Below are positions 26,601-39,200 of a stretch of DNA of 64,000 nt, piece after piece (position 1 is the first letter of the stretch; every line of letters begins with the position of its first letter). The DNA is taken from positions 7,602,120 to 7,666,119 of the forward strand of contig CM024190.1 of the NCBI GenBank assembly GCA_013433145.1, read 5' to 3'. The notes beneath the pieces were generated by a model. That model worked only from the letters and a program-made list of their open reading frames with translations. It did not search any database and had not been told where the DNA came from. The DNA comes from Ascaris suum (Eukaryota > Nematoda > Chromadorea > Rhabditida > Ascarididae). Position numbers and translations under genes: made by a program.

Positions 26601-27910
26601 AAACCTCAACTTTTCAAAAACTGCTAAATCACCGCAGTTCTATGGCAAAACGATACAGCGCAACAGCATGAACGTGAGAAAGCAAACGTTCTTGTGGTAC
26701 TTCTCCCGGGTCTCCATCTCCTTCGGCGACTCCCCAAGAGCTCCGAACATCTCCCACTCCCACAGGTGATCCTGAGAACACGAAGAGCTCCGTGGTCATG
26801 AAAAGCGCGCTTTCCCTCGCGGTTAGGTATATTCATCACATCACATACCCCACTCTTTATCCCGAGGGTTCCTTTCATACACTAAAACCGCCACTCGCCG
26901 TTCTATTTATTGAATAGATGAATACAGATCAAGCAGCACCACAATCTTGATAAATTACAAACCGCGATTCCGACAACGAAACTGGCAACGAAACATCAAA
27001 ATAAGAATATACAACAATTTTTCTTGTCGTGTTCACACCCATCCATTTGCTTATAAGTATCGATTCCGATCGCCTCATATGAAACCGAAAATAAGAATAA
27101 ACGTGGATGTAATATACAGCACAAAATACGACATCGACTTTCTTCATTCTCAGCAAAACTAACGTGAACATTATGAGCGTAAATCATGCACACCTTGACG
27201 ATGATCGCATTTATGAAATCCTTAATGAATTAAGGGGAATGCATCACACGACTAAAATTCATGGAAATTCATTGATCGATATGCTTTTCCCTCATTATGA
27301 ATAATCAACGCAATTGAAATGAGTAGTATGCATACTCAATGAATAAGAGCAAATATACACTCAGTATCAAATAAATACCACCAAAAGATTGAACACTTTT
27401 CCCGTTGAATAAAAACAACATCGAAGAAATATTAAAAACTGAGAACATAAGGATTCGATGAGAGCATAAAACTAAAGTAACACATATGCAAAAAATAAAA
27501 TAGAGTGAAACATATTTCAAAAAAAAAAAAAGAAAGAAACAACATTAAACATATGCAAGAAATGAAGCGAAAAGCAATAGTGAATTAACGAAATGGTTGC
27601 TTTATAAGTATAAGAAATGAAGAAACGATAAAATCAGATTGAACTTTTGAGAATATAGGCATAGGAAAGAAAGAGAAAAAACTAGTTTGTTATACAGAAT
27701 GATTGCCAACGGAGTACGACGATGCAAAATAAACCGAACGTGAATGGGTGGTGTGGGACGGGAGTAGGAGAAAGATGGTACAGACTTGTGAAAAGGGCTC
27801 ACGGAATAATGACAAACGAGTGAATATGGAGACCCAACGAGGTCGATCAAATTAATCGATGAGTTGCTGCAGAAAATTAAAAAAAAAAACTGTAGGTACG
27901 TGATGCGATA
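20663..27910. other. Intergenic region with diverged repeats
   Basis: No exon could be assigned between the EDC4 start and the stop of the next minus-strand gene. The stretch holds one copy of a dispersed repeat (23701-24330), a B-box-like GGTTCAATTCC (minus, 23318-23328) and an A7T7 palindrome at 21253-21266. GC content rises around 22.6-24.6 kb and 26.0-26.9 kb, which fits old mobile DNA. The longest plus frame (22512-22877, 121 codons) has no recognisable domain. Confidence 0.55.
23701..24330. repeat. Dispersed repeat, copy A
   Basis: Two blocks align in the same order with 47578-48340: AAGTCGGCTAGTCGCGGAG and its flank (23704-23775), and AACGAATTGCG followed by GGCACGCCA (about 23888-23919). 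The spacing differs, about 185 bp here against about 395 bp in copy B. Further weak similarity continues to about 24330. No coding sequence is intact, so a non-autonomous or decayed element is likely. Confidence 0.5.
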
Positions 27911-30834
27911 TTAGCCCTCCACGAGATCACTGACGTCGATTTTTGGATGCTTACTTCGTTTCATGTAGGCATCTAGTTCCCTGTCCAGTTGCTCTCGACT
28001 GATCTGCTGACGCCTCCGAAACGCAAAACCAACACCATCTCGTCCTCGTGGCACCGGCACCGATAGGCCCCGCGCCGCCCCTCTGTTGTTGAAGCGGCCA
28101 CCTTTGAGCGTACTATTGAAACCGTCCTGCTTGAATCGCAAACTCCTTACAGGACGCGCCAAGCCAAGAGTTCGTGAACTGCAAAAAAAATTCTAGTTGG
28201 AAGACGATGAAATGATGACGATGGAATTGAATATGCCCCTGTCGTGCATAAAACTCCTTAAATGCGACTCTCAGCAAGAAATGGGCGAAAACTCCTTCCC
28301 AAAACTGAAATTTTAAGCAATACTCAAACCTGATTCTGTTCGAATGTTACAATATTTGAAAAATACTTTACCGAGTTTGGCCAAACAAATGCCCTATTGT
28401 TACCAGAAAGCAAAAGTAGAGCATACTCATTCGCACTATAACGGTAATACTACCCAATAAGAAATTCTCGACGCTTCTCTGTTGTTTTTATAGAGATCGG
28501 GCAGATTGGCAATGAAACAAGATCCCATTGCGTAATAGATAAAATGCTGAATAAAATTTTCATGAGAATAAAATCTCATTAAATGCAACACTCCGCCATT
28601 CGGAAGCCTTCAACGAAACATATCTATTCGTGAAAGAGATTGCTGAGATCATAGCATTGTGCAATTATACAAAAACGCATAAAAAACATAATCCATCACT
28701 TTCAGCATAAGCGGGCAAATTTCAACAATAAATAGATTGAGCTCGAGCTCGAGCAAATGCACGTCGAGCTCAGATAAATCAGCCCTCAAATGCTCCTTTC
28801 AGTACTACGCAATGCATTCACGCGGCCCATCAAAATGCAACAACGCTAGCCTTTTTGCACCTAGTAATAAACTAGCAACATAGGCTCTTAATGCTTCCAG
28901 CTATTACGGGTACGGGCTTTTCGAAATTTGAAAAGTTAGGAATAAATTAGTACACTCCTTACACATTGCAAGCCAAAAACGAACAGCAAAATGAAGTATA
29001 TTTCAAAGCGGAACTTTCCAGCTGATCGATTGCACCTGTGGGTGAGTTGTGGATCATATACAAGCGACGACTTTTATCCAGGGAAGCACAGTAGAGAAGT
29101 GGGGAGGGGGGGGATGGAGAGGGGAGAATGATGTGCGAAAGAAACGTTAAAGACAAAAAAAAACTGCCATCATGAAAATAACTCACCCATTAAAAGTGCC
29201 CCTTCGGATGTAAGCACGAGTCGGAGGGAATGCCACATAGTTGCGCGACAATGGAAACTTGACTCGGTTTCGAAGTTTCAGAGGCACATATGGCTGCCAA
29301 TAGGAGCGAGGAGAACGGTGAATAGTTCGAACGCCACTGTAACGCGGCACGAAACGAACACCTAGCAGATCATCTTCATCCGCCACTGCGCTGCTCTGCA
29401 ACCAGAAGGTAAACTGCAAGTGACCACTCAACACTTCAGCAATCCCGATGTTGACGATTCTGTAGTCAGCAGCAGGTAAATGCGACACATGCGTCGATTC
29501 ATCATTGCTTGACTGAATTTCACTTAGCGGTAATTATATTTTCGCCATAACTAGCCACCATCGTACCATAATGAAGCGACTTTTTAGACACTCCACTAAT
29601 TTCTACGCTACAAAAAACCAACTGCACTTTATTATGCATATTTTATAGTCCGCAAAACTTCAGAATCATTGCTTCATAAACGTTACGAAATGTTTTGCAA
29701 ATAACTTCAGTATCGCTTTGCTTTCAAATGTGGGGAAAAAAATCTTTTTAAAGGAAACCTTGAATTCGAGATCAGGCGAATATTCTACAACTTCTGGTTC
29801 GCGATAGTCGTGATCTGCGCTGCGATAGCTGGTCACGGTAGCGGCTGTTGGACGACGACGAGGGCTTACTGGTAATTTTGAGAACCTATAAATGCGCACG
29901 TATTGTTTACAATTGGCGTGACGCTCATATTTTTCGAGGGAAGGAGAAAGAAAGAAATATATCCTCATCACTTCGAGACATCATAACAAGAGACAATAAA
30001 CGGAGAAATGTGACATAACGTAAAATTTAAAAAAAAAAGCGTTCATTAACTATTAAAAAAAACCATGTCATCATGTTGCCTTCTTATGGACACAAAAGCA
30101 TCCCATCAACGAACAACTTTAACCCAAAGTAAACATAATCTTCATTGCGGTCAGATCCAAGGCTGGTGAGTTGCTATATGCAGCAAACTCTGCAGAGGAA
30201 CTTTCATACAAAGCAATTCTCATTCCACAATCGAATGCCTGCGGTGAAATGAAACAATTGCTGAAGCCCACTTCTAACATCTTCCACATCAAGTTATTAT
30301 AAGAGCTAATACGAAAAAGACTGGTGGCATTCTTTCCTGAAAACGTCATTATCAAGCGTAAATGTTGCTTACGTTGTTGTATGGGAAAATATTTGAGCGG
30401 CGAAAGTCGTGGCATTAAACGTTTTGGACTAGTAGAGGCCCATATACCTGATAGTAAACCGGAAGTGTACTTCTATAATTAAGCCTAAGCAGGCTCATCA
30501 AAGTCGAAGCAACCAGGCCTCTCTGATTTACAAACAAAAGCAGTAAAATACAACAATTTTTAAGGGAAAGCTAACGAACCTTTCATTAAGACTAATTTTC
30601 GAGGTACCCATTAGAATAATTCTCGGTGGAATCGGCACATCCATTGATCGTAAGGGCGTCGAAGAAAGGACGTCTGACGAATGCTATCTGCCAATTGTCC
30701 CACGTTCCAAAATGAGTGACCTCGAGATACGTTGAACGAGTTGGTATTGCGACACTTTCAATGACCATGAAAATAAATATTGAGATAAAAACGCGAACAA
30801 AGCTTAACGAAGCATCGCCATGCTCAAGTTTCAT
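27911..30834 (-). CDS. Unrecognised protein with C-terminal FoP/CHTOP-like UAP56-binding motif, 417 aa
   Basis: Exons: 30608-30834, 30448-30520, 30135-30367, 29759-29885, 29187-29512, 27911-28178; phases join to 417 aa plus TAA. The last exon is Arg/Gly-rich (GGRFNNRGAARG) and ends REQLDRELDAYMKRS; LDRELDAYM (393-401) resembles the LDxxLDAYM tail of CHTOP and ALYREF mRNA-export adaptors, which binds the helicase UAP56. From this I infer a nuclear RNA role. The N-terminal half has no family I know: the first exon has a hydrophobic stretch (about 15-30) that could be a signal anchor or misread intron, and the third carries LFRISSYNNLMWKMLEVGFS and FISPQAFDCGMRIALYESSS. The middle has SPRRRPTAATVTSYRS and a Tyr/Arg/Pro-rich block. 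The start and the acceptors at 30520 and 30367 are weak; two genes may be merged. Confidence 0.6.
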
Positions 30835-33800
30835 CAACAAGTTGGGGCACAGAGCTATAGAACGTGATCAGTAATAAAAACTTCAACAACCATCCTGCTA
30901 AAAGGTCGAAATTTCAAAGAAACTGCATGGAACATAACTAAAGTGGTCACATCATCAAATATAATCTCGTACAGCCTGATGACGCCTCTAGCTTGTTTCT
31001 CATGCTGCAGCGTAACATTCCACCGTCAATTTCGCAGTTGCTGTGCCGAGTTTGCGTACTCAATCAAACCCAAACGCCTCGAACTACTAAACATAGAGCG
31101 ACGAGGGTAGAGGTGATGGCTGGGGCTTTAATTTATTAACTACTGTCGTTTAGTGCAATAACAAAGGAAAATTCTCGAAAAATTGCTCGTCATATTTCCT
31201 TAAACCAATTTCAATTTCTTTGAATTTTCTCCTTAAATTCCTTAAATAAAGAACCAATTTTTTAAAATTCCCTTCGTTTTTTTTGGCACAACGGCGACGT
31301 CCGATGCATTAATAGCTATAGTGCACGTAGTCTGCCCTTAATTAGTCGCAATATTCGTTCGACATTACAGGAAAACGATATGCTATGCGCCTTCGAATTC
31401 AAACATCTCTTTCCAAAGTCAAGCTGAGTACCCTCATATGGAGAACGTTCTCATGCTTTAAAGGGCATTAGGTATATATTGATAAAGGTATATACATTAG
31501 GTATATTGATATATATTGATAAAAGAAGCAATCTACGAGTCTCATTAATTATCGACACCCATAGCTCTAGTATCGGTGATTCTTAATTCAAAATCTCTAA
31601 AGAGAGCGACGAAACGTCCAAGCAGCAACATAAATCGTGCATACACGATATTATAATAATAAGCATGAATTTGTAAAATGGAACGATGACAACAAAACGA
31701 TACCGAATATGATTTGAACCGTAATAGCAATGTTCTCCACTAAGGAAACTTTCGTAGTAGGCAGCTCCTTTGTTTTAGGAGGAATAGAATGTGTGTGTTT
31801 TTTAAAATATTTGATGTTCGCAGTAAAGCACAGTGAAATACGTGACTGAAGAAATCGTGACAGGAGGAAAACTTTTTGGAATATAAGGATCAAGTAACCA
31901 CAAATTCATCTCTTCCGTCTTCATTACAACTGATAGTGCCTCAGTACCCTCATCCAATGAGAGGCAAGAGAAGTAACGAAGGGGATTTCCAGTGCAAGGA
32001 AGATGCAATTTTCATGAAACAGAAAATGGAAAGATATATTTTGCTAGTAATAGGAGGTTTCCTGTAGAAACAACTACTGAAAGAAAGTGACCACACCTAC
32101 GATGCAACGGTCGTAGCAGGAAGGGTGGCCGGAAATGATGAGACACACATATGAAGTTAGAAACACCTTAACCTCCCCCCCCCCCCTCCACCCCTCACCT
32201 TCGATACCTTTCGTTGCCTGAAGAAGGTCAAGGAAAGCATAGCGCTGAACATGAGCTTCACAAAGCATGAAAAGTTTGTGCTACAGTAAGCAATCTCTGT
32301 TTTCGCTTCAAGATTCCAAAATTTCAAAAGTGTTGTTGCAAGATGTAACAGCTTATGATTCGCTCACCGAATAGTTGGAGCAGAATCGATGCGGCGGAAG
32401 CGCAGACATCGAAGAACGGACTATCGGAAATTGAAGGAATTTTGCAAAATTGCGAGAATATTTCGTTCGCTTTCTTTGGATTAAAACGCAAAAAAAAAAA
32501 AACTGTCACTGATATGCACAACCTATCTAAATCTACAACCCGAAAAAAACCTTGAGATATTACGGGAAGTCTAATTTAACCTGCCCAATTCCAAAAAAAA
32601 CCCCAATCTCCGAGACATGCAACTTTCTATGACGAGGAATTTTATCTCTTTCCTAAGTCAATTTACAAGCAAGGTTCCTCTGCGCATCTCTTATGGTCCG
32701 TATTGGCTGTGCGCTAGAAGGTTTATGACTGAGCTTTTGCTCAAACTTTAAAAGTTTGCACCTCAAGGTCTTCGTTTTAATGAATTAGAGCATTCTTTAG
32801 AGACCGCTCTTTCAGGGTCAAAGTAGATTTTCATATAAGCATGCTTCCTCAACCATATTCCATAAGGCGGCATCGTAGGGCACCACCTTGCTGATCTGTG
32901 TTAGCGGTTCTTCCGGAAACTTCAGGACTGCTGGTAACCGCTTGCGTACTGCCTAAACGTCTAATTTCTTACTCTTCAGCGGCTTCCCTTTGCTGCAAAA
33001 AAAAAACGTTTTTGCATATTCTTCTAGTACGCAGCTTTGACATTATTCGATTTTTTCTTTTTCTTGTTGCAATCGGAGCTCAGTTCTTATCAATTGCTTC
33101 CTGTTGGCTCTTCCGGTTCTTATCGACCGACATTTTATTATAACAAACGTATATCATGATGCCAGCCAACTACATATTACATAACTGTGTTTGTATTTCT
33201 TTGCATCTTTTGCATATGTTAAGTTCAATTGACACACTTGTAAATTGAGGCGAAAAAAAAAATTTTTTTTTTTGATCAACTCATTTGCATAACATTCGAA
33301 ATCCATCATCTATCCGATATTGTGATAAATAAATGTACAATTTTCTTGAATAATATTCTCCTCTTTATTAATAAAAACATAATCTTATCTTATATAACCG
33401 ATAATGTGAAAATGCATTTATGAGAATATAAATTTGAATAATAAACGTAGTGAACATTTCAATAATTTTAAGCACAAATGATTTAAATCCAACTAAATAC
33501 CAATAATATTTATTGACGTTTTGAGAGGAAATAAAAAAAAAACCTTCAAATTTACTCATAAATTTGAATTCGATTATAATTGCTATAATTGTATTTTATT
33601 AATGAGTTCCTTAAGCTAATATATAAATGCAGCTGACTTATATCGTTCACTCTAATAATATGCCATAATTACACAAATGATGAAAATATTTCCATATAAT
33701 TTATTCCATATAGGTTATCAAAGATAACCTTAATATTAAAGGTTTAGTTGGTTGTTGTTGTTTGTTTTTTTTTTTCAATTATTTCATATATTTCAGTTAT

Positions 33801-36110
33801 ATCGATTTTTATGTACCTTATTTCGGTTGATTTTGTTTTTCTTTATGATTATTATTATTATTATTGTTGTTGTTGTTTTTTTGTTGTTGTATTTTTATTT
33901 AGTCGCATTTTTACGCTATAAACCAACGCTTAAAAGTAAATTATCAATTTTATATTTTATTTTCTATATTATTTTCCATTTTTCATTTTTTTTTCATTTA
34001 TCTTTATCGATTTCTATCTTTTTTTTTGCTTTTTTATTTGATATTTTATCGCATTTGTTTGGAGTTTTATCTTTCTATATTCTTAGCAAATTACATTCAT
34101 TACTCCATCTTTTGAAAATTCTTTTTTTTTTCTTTTTTCGTAAACCTCACACATTATTACGCAGAGATATACTACTTCAACGCTTAAAGAGTTATGTATA
34201 TTACTCTAAGGTTGGATTACGTTTCATTTAGGTGCTCAATTGAACGTAATGTCACCATTATTGATAGACTTAATAATGCTTTAACGAATTGAGCGAAAAT
34301 TTCCGACCAAATGATCTCTATTGCAAAATTTCATTAATAGAGGTAAAGTTCTTTTTTTTTTTCTATGCTTCATTTTGGCCTAATCGAATTTCCATTTATT
34401 CTAAACTTATTTTCTAATTTTTTTTTCTTCCAGTTTTTCAATTTATAACTTTAAATTCGTTGTTCATTTAATAGAGTTTCTTGCCTTAAAGTTATTTTAT
34501 TATTTCCTATATTTTATCAAAATAGATTAATATATATGCAAATTTGTAAAAAAGTTATCGCAATTTTTGCATATTTATTTGTGTTAATTTACTCTATTCA
34601 AGGGTTTTATTATTCAATTATGGCAAAATAAATTTTCCACATTATTGCAGAGTAAGAGAGGAGGGCAGAGAATGGAGATAGAGGATAGAAATTCGACATC
34701 AAGATCGCATTCACCTCTATCATAGTGGAATGATCTGCCAGATAAATGTGCTGTGCGTCATGACCCAGGATTACCACCAAATATACAGCTCAGAATTTTT
34801 AAGGCATCGATTATTGGCAAGAATATAAACCGTTGGATGTTTATTTGTACAAGTGGACAGGTGGATCGCCTTCTTTTATTGCTCACAGGGGATACTCACA
34901 TTGCATCACTGGCATCCATTAGCCCGAGGTTTTCTTAGGAAAAGCACATTGTATAGCATCATCCCCACGTGATACAAATGACTTGACATGACCCCTTTAT
35001 TTCGTGAGAATGTTAGGTGAGATGATGTGAGATGACGCTCGAAAATGCAATGACGATTTTGCAAATAAGAAAGAATGTAAGAGGATGATGAGCGTTTTTG
35101 AGTTGTTGCTGAGCTTAGAACAATCGGTGGCGTAACGCTGCTTTCTTGAGGTCTTGGATATGCGTTGCGTGCAAGTGTCACTAGCGCCCACGTGAGAGCT
35201 CCGGAGTTGAGCGCTTATTTAGTGGCGCTCTTTGAGGCGGACACTGGCGTTAGCTAACTTGCCAGCCGCTTTATTTTTGATAATATCGCCTTGAGACTTC
35301 CGATGATTCGTTAATACCCCCTTTCAACGTTTCATTTTCCATTTTTCAATTTATTAGCATTTCATTGTTTTGCTATCATTTAGATCTCCATCTAAATATT
35401 TTGAATATATGCATAAATTGCAAATATCAAATTTTGAGGAGGCGTAACTATTATTGCTTGCAGGAATTACAAGTTCTTTTACTAAAATCTTCCAGATTAT
35501 GATAAGTGTATTATAAGTTCTTCCAAGATTACAAGTTCGGAATTTTTTTTTTCTTCCAGAAATTATGAAGTACTCATGAAAAAATTACAAGAGAAATATA
35601 CTCATTTAATTTGCTTTTATTAGCGTTTACATTGTATCGTTTTAATTGAACTCTGCAATATTTTATTAAAATTGTGTGTGTGTGTTTTTTTTGAATATGA
35701 AAGGAAAAATATTTGCAAATAAATACACTTATTCGAAAATAAAATCAGTAACTATTGATGTTTTGTTATTTTTTTGCTACTTATATATAGTCAATATAAT
35801 TGTTGATTTCTATTCAATAATTTGCCGCTTATTTCATACGCATTCAATTTGAACGATAGTCAAATATATCTCTTGATGGTTATCTTTACTAGAATTATTC
35901 CAAATTATTTAACACTCATATTGACGTAAACCCAAAAAAAAGTCAGTAGGTCAGTATATAGTATATCCTTTATTGTATTTCATTTGTAAGTTTCCATGTA
36001 TAGATTCTTCTATTGTGCTCAATTTTCCATTCAATTAATTTACTTTTTTGATTCATTGATCTACAATTCACTTCGTTCATTTATTTTCTATCTATATTCT
36101 TCTCAGCAAA
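30835..36110. other. Head-to-head intergenic region; strand composition switch
   Basis: No recognised exon. The first 250 bp contain a minus-strand open frame interrupted by one TGA (30855-31086), which may be more 5' sequence of the neighbouring gene. From about 33.2 kb the plus strand becomes strongly T-rich, with ATT/GTT repeats at 33847-33890 and an A10T11 palindrome at 33253-33273. The 159-codon plus frame at 33752-34231 is Phe/Leu low-complexity from T-runs, not a protein. Confidence 0.5.
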
Positions 36111-36260
36111 ATGACTAAGGTTTATAGATCTATTGATCATAGAACAGCAATCTTAACAAGAAGGCCTCGAGTCCATATCTATGAAATTCGGAGAGCTGTC
36201 CAAATTTTTGTCAACGAAAACTCGGATGGTAGAGAGATTTTGGAGATTAGCGAAAATTGA
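36111..36260 (+). CDS. Candidate first exon or short ORF, 49 aa
   Basis: ATG at 36111 follows a TTCTTCTCAG acceptor by 4 nt, the layout of a spliced-leader site. The frame runs 49 codons (begins MTKVYRSIDHRTAIL) to TGA at 36258-36260, with a possible donor at GGTAGAG near 36228. It may be the start of the PPP1R3 gene downstream, which is on the same strand and lacks its 5' exons, or an independent short ORF. I recognise no family. Confidence 0.25.
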   Translation: MTKVYRSIDHRTAILTRRPRVHIYEIRRAVQIFVNENSDGREILEISEN

Positions 36261-39200
36261 AATGGCTATTCAAATTTTCCACATTTATAAACCTCATATA
36301 AATAATTTCAATTAAAATTCATCTAAATTTTCATATATACTTAGAAAATTCTCTAAAATATTTGCATAAAATTTTTATACCCTATGTTTATTAGCTTCGA
36401 AAATGCTTTCAATGTGTATTGAGAGCCGCTGAAGAAATTGATGAAAAATGAGTGCAAGAGTAGTTGGCGTATCGATTCGATTTCCCAATTGTGCAAATAA
36501 GCGCTATTGCTTATCAATTAGCACGCACAAAATTAATTAACTATCTATCGTTTTCAAATCATTTCTCTAATTTAACAAATTTCTGAATTTATTTCTATTA
36601 TTTATGATTCTATTTATTTAATTTGTTTAGCAGTTATAATTTATCTCAGTACTCTTTCTTTCTTTCTTTCTCTCTCTCTCCCTCTCTCTCTCTCTGTGTG
36701 GGAATTATTAATTACTTAGACAACTATGGACTTGTTTGCTGCAGGTAAGATCCTCACCTTTGCAAACTATACGAGAGATATAAACGATATAAATGAACAC
36801 TGTCTGGTTTTCATCTAACCGCCTAACCGCTTTATCCACTTGATGAGTTATTTTGATAGCATTGTTAAAAAGTATTTGTGTTTTGACAATATTGCAACAA
36901 ATTTTTACCGACAACTTTTTTTTTCACCACTCAGCACGTTCATTCTAATCCATATGCTTGGCGCATCGTTGTTTTGCTGCACGTTGTGTAACCTCACTTA
37001 GCGAGATTAACTCAATTTCAGTTCATTTAGTAAATAAACTTTCATTGAAATGCGATAGGCATGGTACCTATGTGTTTATCCGGAAAAATACTCGAAATGG
37101 ATTGTCGAAGTACAGTGGGCGACTCGTTCGTTGCTGGATCAGTGAAGGTCGAATTTCACTGGAAATCATCGCCGTTGATTGCTAATCATTTTTATTATTT
37201 ATTTCACCTTTTTTAAGCCTATAATCTTCACAGAAACAGTGTGTGGAGGAATAGCGATTGATAGCGAGCACAAATTTTTAGCTGCTCTATATTCTATGAA
37301 GGAATAATATGTTCACTAATTCTATAACGAAATCCCTTATGACTGGAATGCGTAATCTTCATGTCGCGATTAGAAGAGTCGACGGCCACATTACTGCGAA
37401 TTTCTGGCGAACCAGTAAACTTTGCCGACATTTCGTATTACCATTGAAATGTATTTAAAGATTAGGTTTTGTTAATAGTACTACCTACCCTATGTCATTC
37501 GACTCTCCATGTCACGTGATCTGCGACGATGCCAGTATCGTGAAATTTTCATTCAATGGGAGTCGAGGTGCGGCCTGGAACAGTGGGGCCTCGGTACCGC
37601 CCTCGTGGCCTCGTGGCAGGACTAACACCCACATGATCGTCGGCCGATGAGGCTACGCTGGCACACACCAACGACGAGGCGGTTGGTGAGTTATACTGAG
37701 CCACTACAGAGCTCATTCCTTCTCTGGCCACTTCAGAGCAGGGAATGACCAACTTATCCAGTTTCTTTATCTAATTTCACTGTTCTTCTAGCTCGTTCGT
37801 TAAATTTGATAACTTCCCGCGGAATGCAAAGAAGCCCTGGCATATCCTATATAATGAAAATTGGATCGAGAACTGTCACGTGTTGGGATGTAAACATACG
37901 TTTGAGAAAAACCTGACCCACTTACGAGCATTGCTACAATTCAGTGAGGTGTGGACTAGGTGGGATATGATTAGCGAGTGAGAAGATGAATTGAAAAAAA
38001 TTGCTTGCTGACAATCGAACTTAGGTCGTCTCAGTGAGATCCACTATTATGGGATCGCAAAAATCTAAAAGTAGTTGCTAACCTAGTAGCAACTTGCTTT
38101 CGCAGCTTCCCACAGATAAACCACAGCAGCGATTTTCCACTCTAACTTCTTCTTTTTTCTAATCCGTCACTGCGTCTAATTTTATTGTTTTTCCTGATCT
38201 GATTATTCCTCCCACTATCTAATCCTATTGCCATTTCTACACTTTTTTAGTTTCATGTTTTCTTTCTACTGTAGTGTAAAAATTTGCGATTCTTTCTGTT
38301 TCGAGTTATACTTTTGTGAAGCGACACATAACCTTCACGATATCACTGATGGACGTTGTGAGCATATTTACACCACGAATAGAGTTGTTGTGTGCTGTGC
38401 GTGAGGAGAAATTGCACGACTATGCCATTTGCGCCAGTGAGCATTTGCGCCGTGATAGGAGCGCTTGCATCTCAAGCACCACCAGCGTCGACTTTGTTGT
38501 TGACTGCTTTGATTGAAAATTTACTGCATCAGAAGGCGTTGTGATAGCATGAAAATTGTGAACAGCGGAAACTTTTCTAGTGGTAGTGAACGAGGAGCAC
38601 AGTGCAATGGATTATGACTCTCCCTACTGAATTGTAATTGTATATAAACTAGATTATAACTATATATTGAGGTTGGTTGGTAAAACTGTCTAGGGATCTC
38701 GACGAATCACGAATTATATAATTGACTTTTACATAACTAAAGAAAAAAGTAGTAATAAGTAATAAATTTCTTGGTCATTCAACGAAACTTGATCATTTCA
38801 CTATGCAACTATAATTTGTTTATTCATTACAAAATGCTACTATATTATAAGCATTCATCAAATTTTCTCATATAATAAATAATTCCTCAATAATTTTATT
38901 AATTCTTAAATATATTTGAAGATGTGTTTAATATAAGAAAAGAGCAATTAGATGAGGATCCCACTTTTGCGTCCACCAAAAATAAAATGCTCAATATTTT
39001 TGTGCTCATTTTTGAATTACTTTTTATTAATTACTTTATGGCATAAGTTATCGTTGAGGCTATTAATAGCTACTATAAACATCAAAAAATATGTCGTTAA
39101 ATACTTTCTTATACGAATAATTTAAATTTACGCATTTTTATAGTTGTAAGTTATTATTATGAGCTATTACGATGCTTAATAAGGTATTTTTTTTTAAAAC

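Noticed and set aside
33752..34231. 159-codon plus-strand open frame
   Set aside because: Phe/Leu/Ile low-complexity produced by T-runs and ATT/GTT repeats; no domain or initiation context.
38000..38070. TTCGATT motif on the minus strand resembling a tRNA T-loop
   Set aside because: No A box, no stem pairing and no B-box match beyond six bases.
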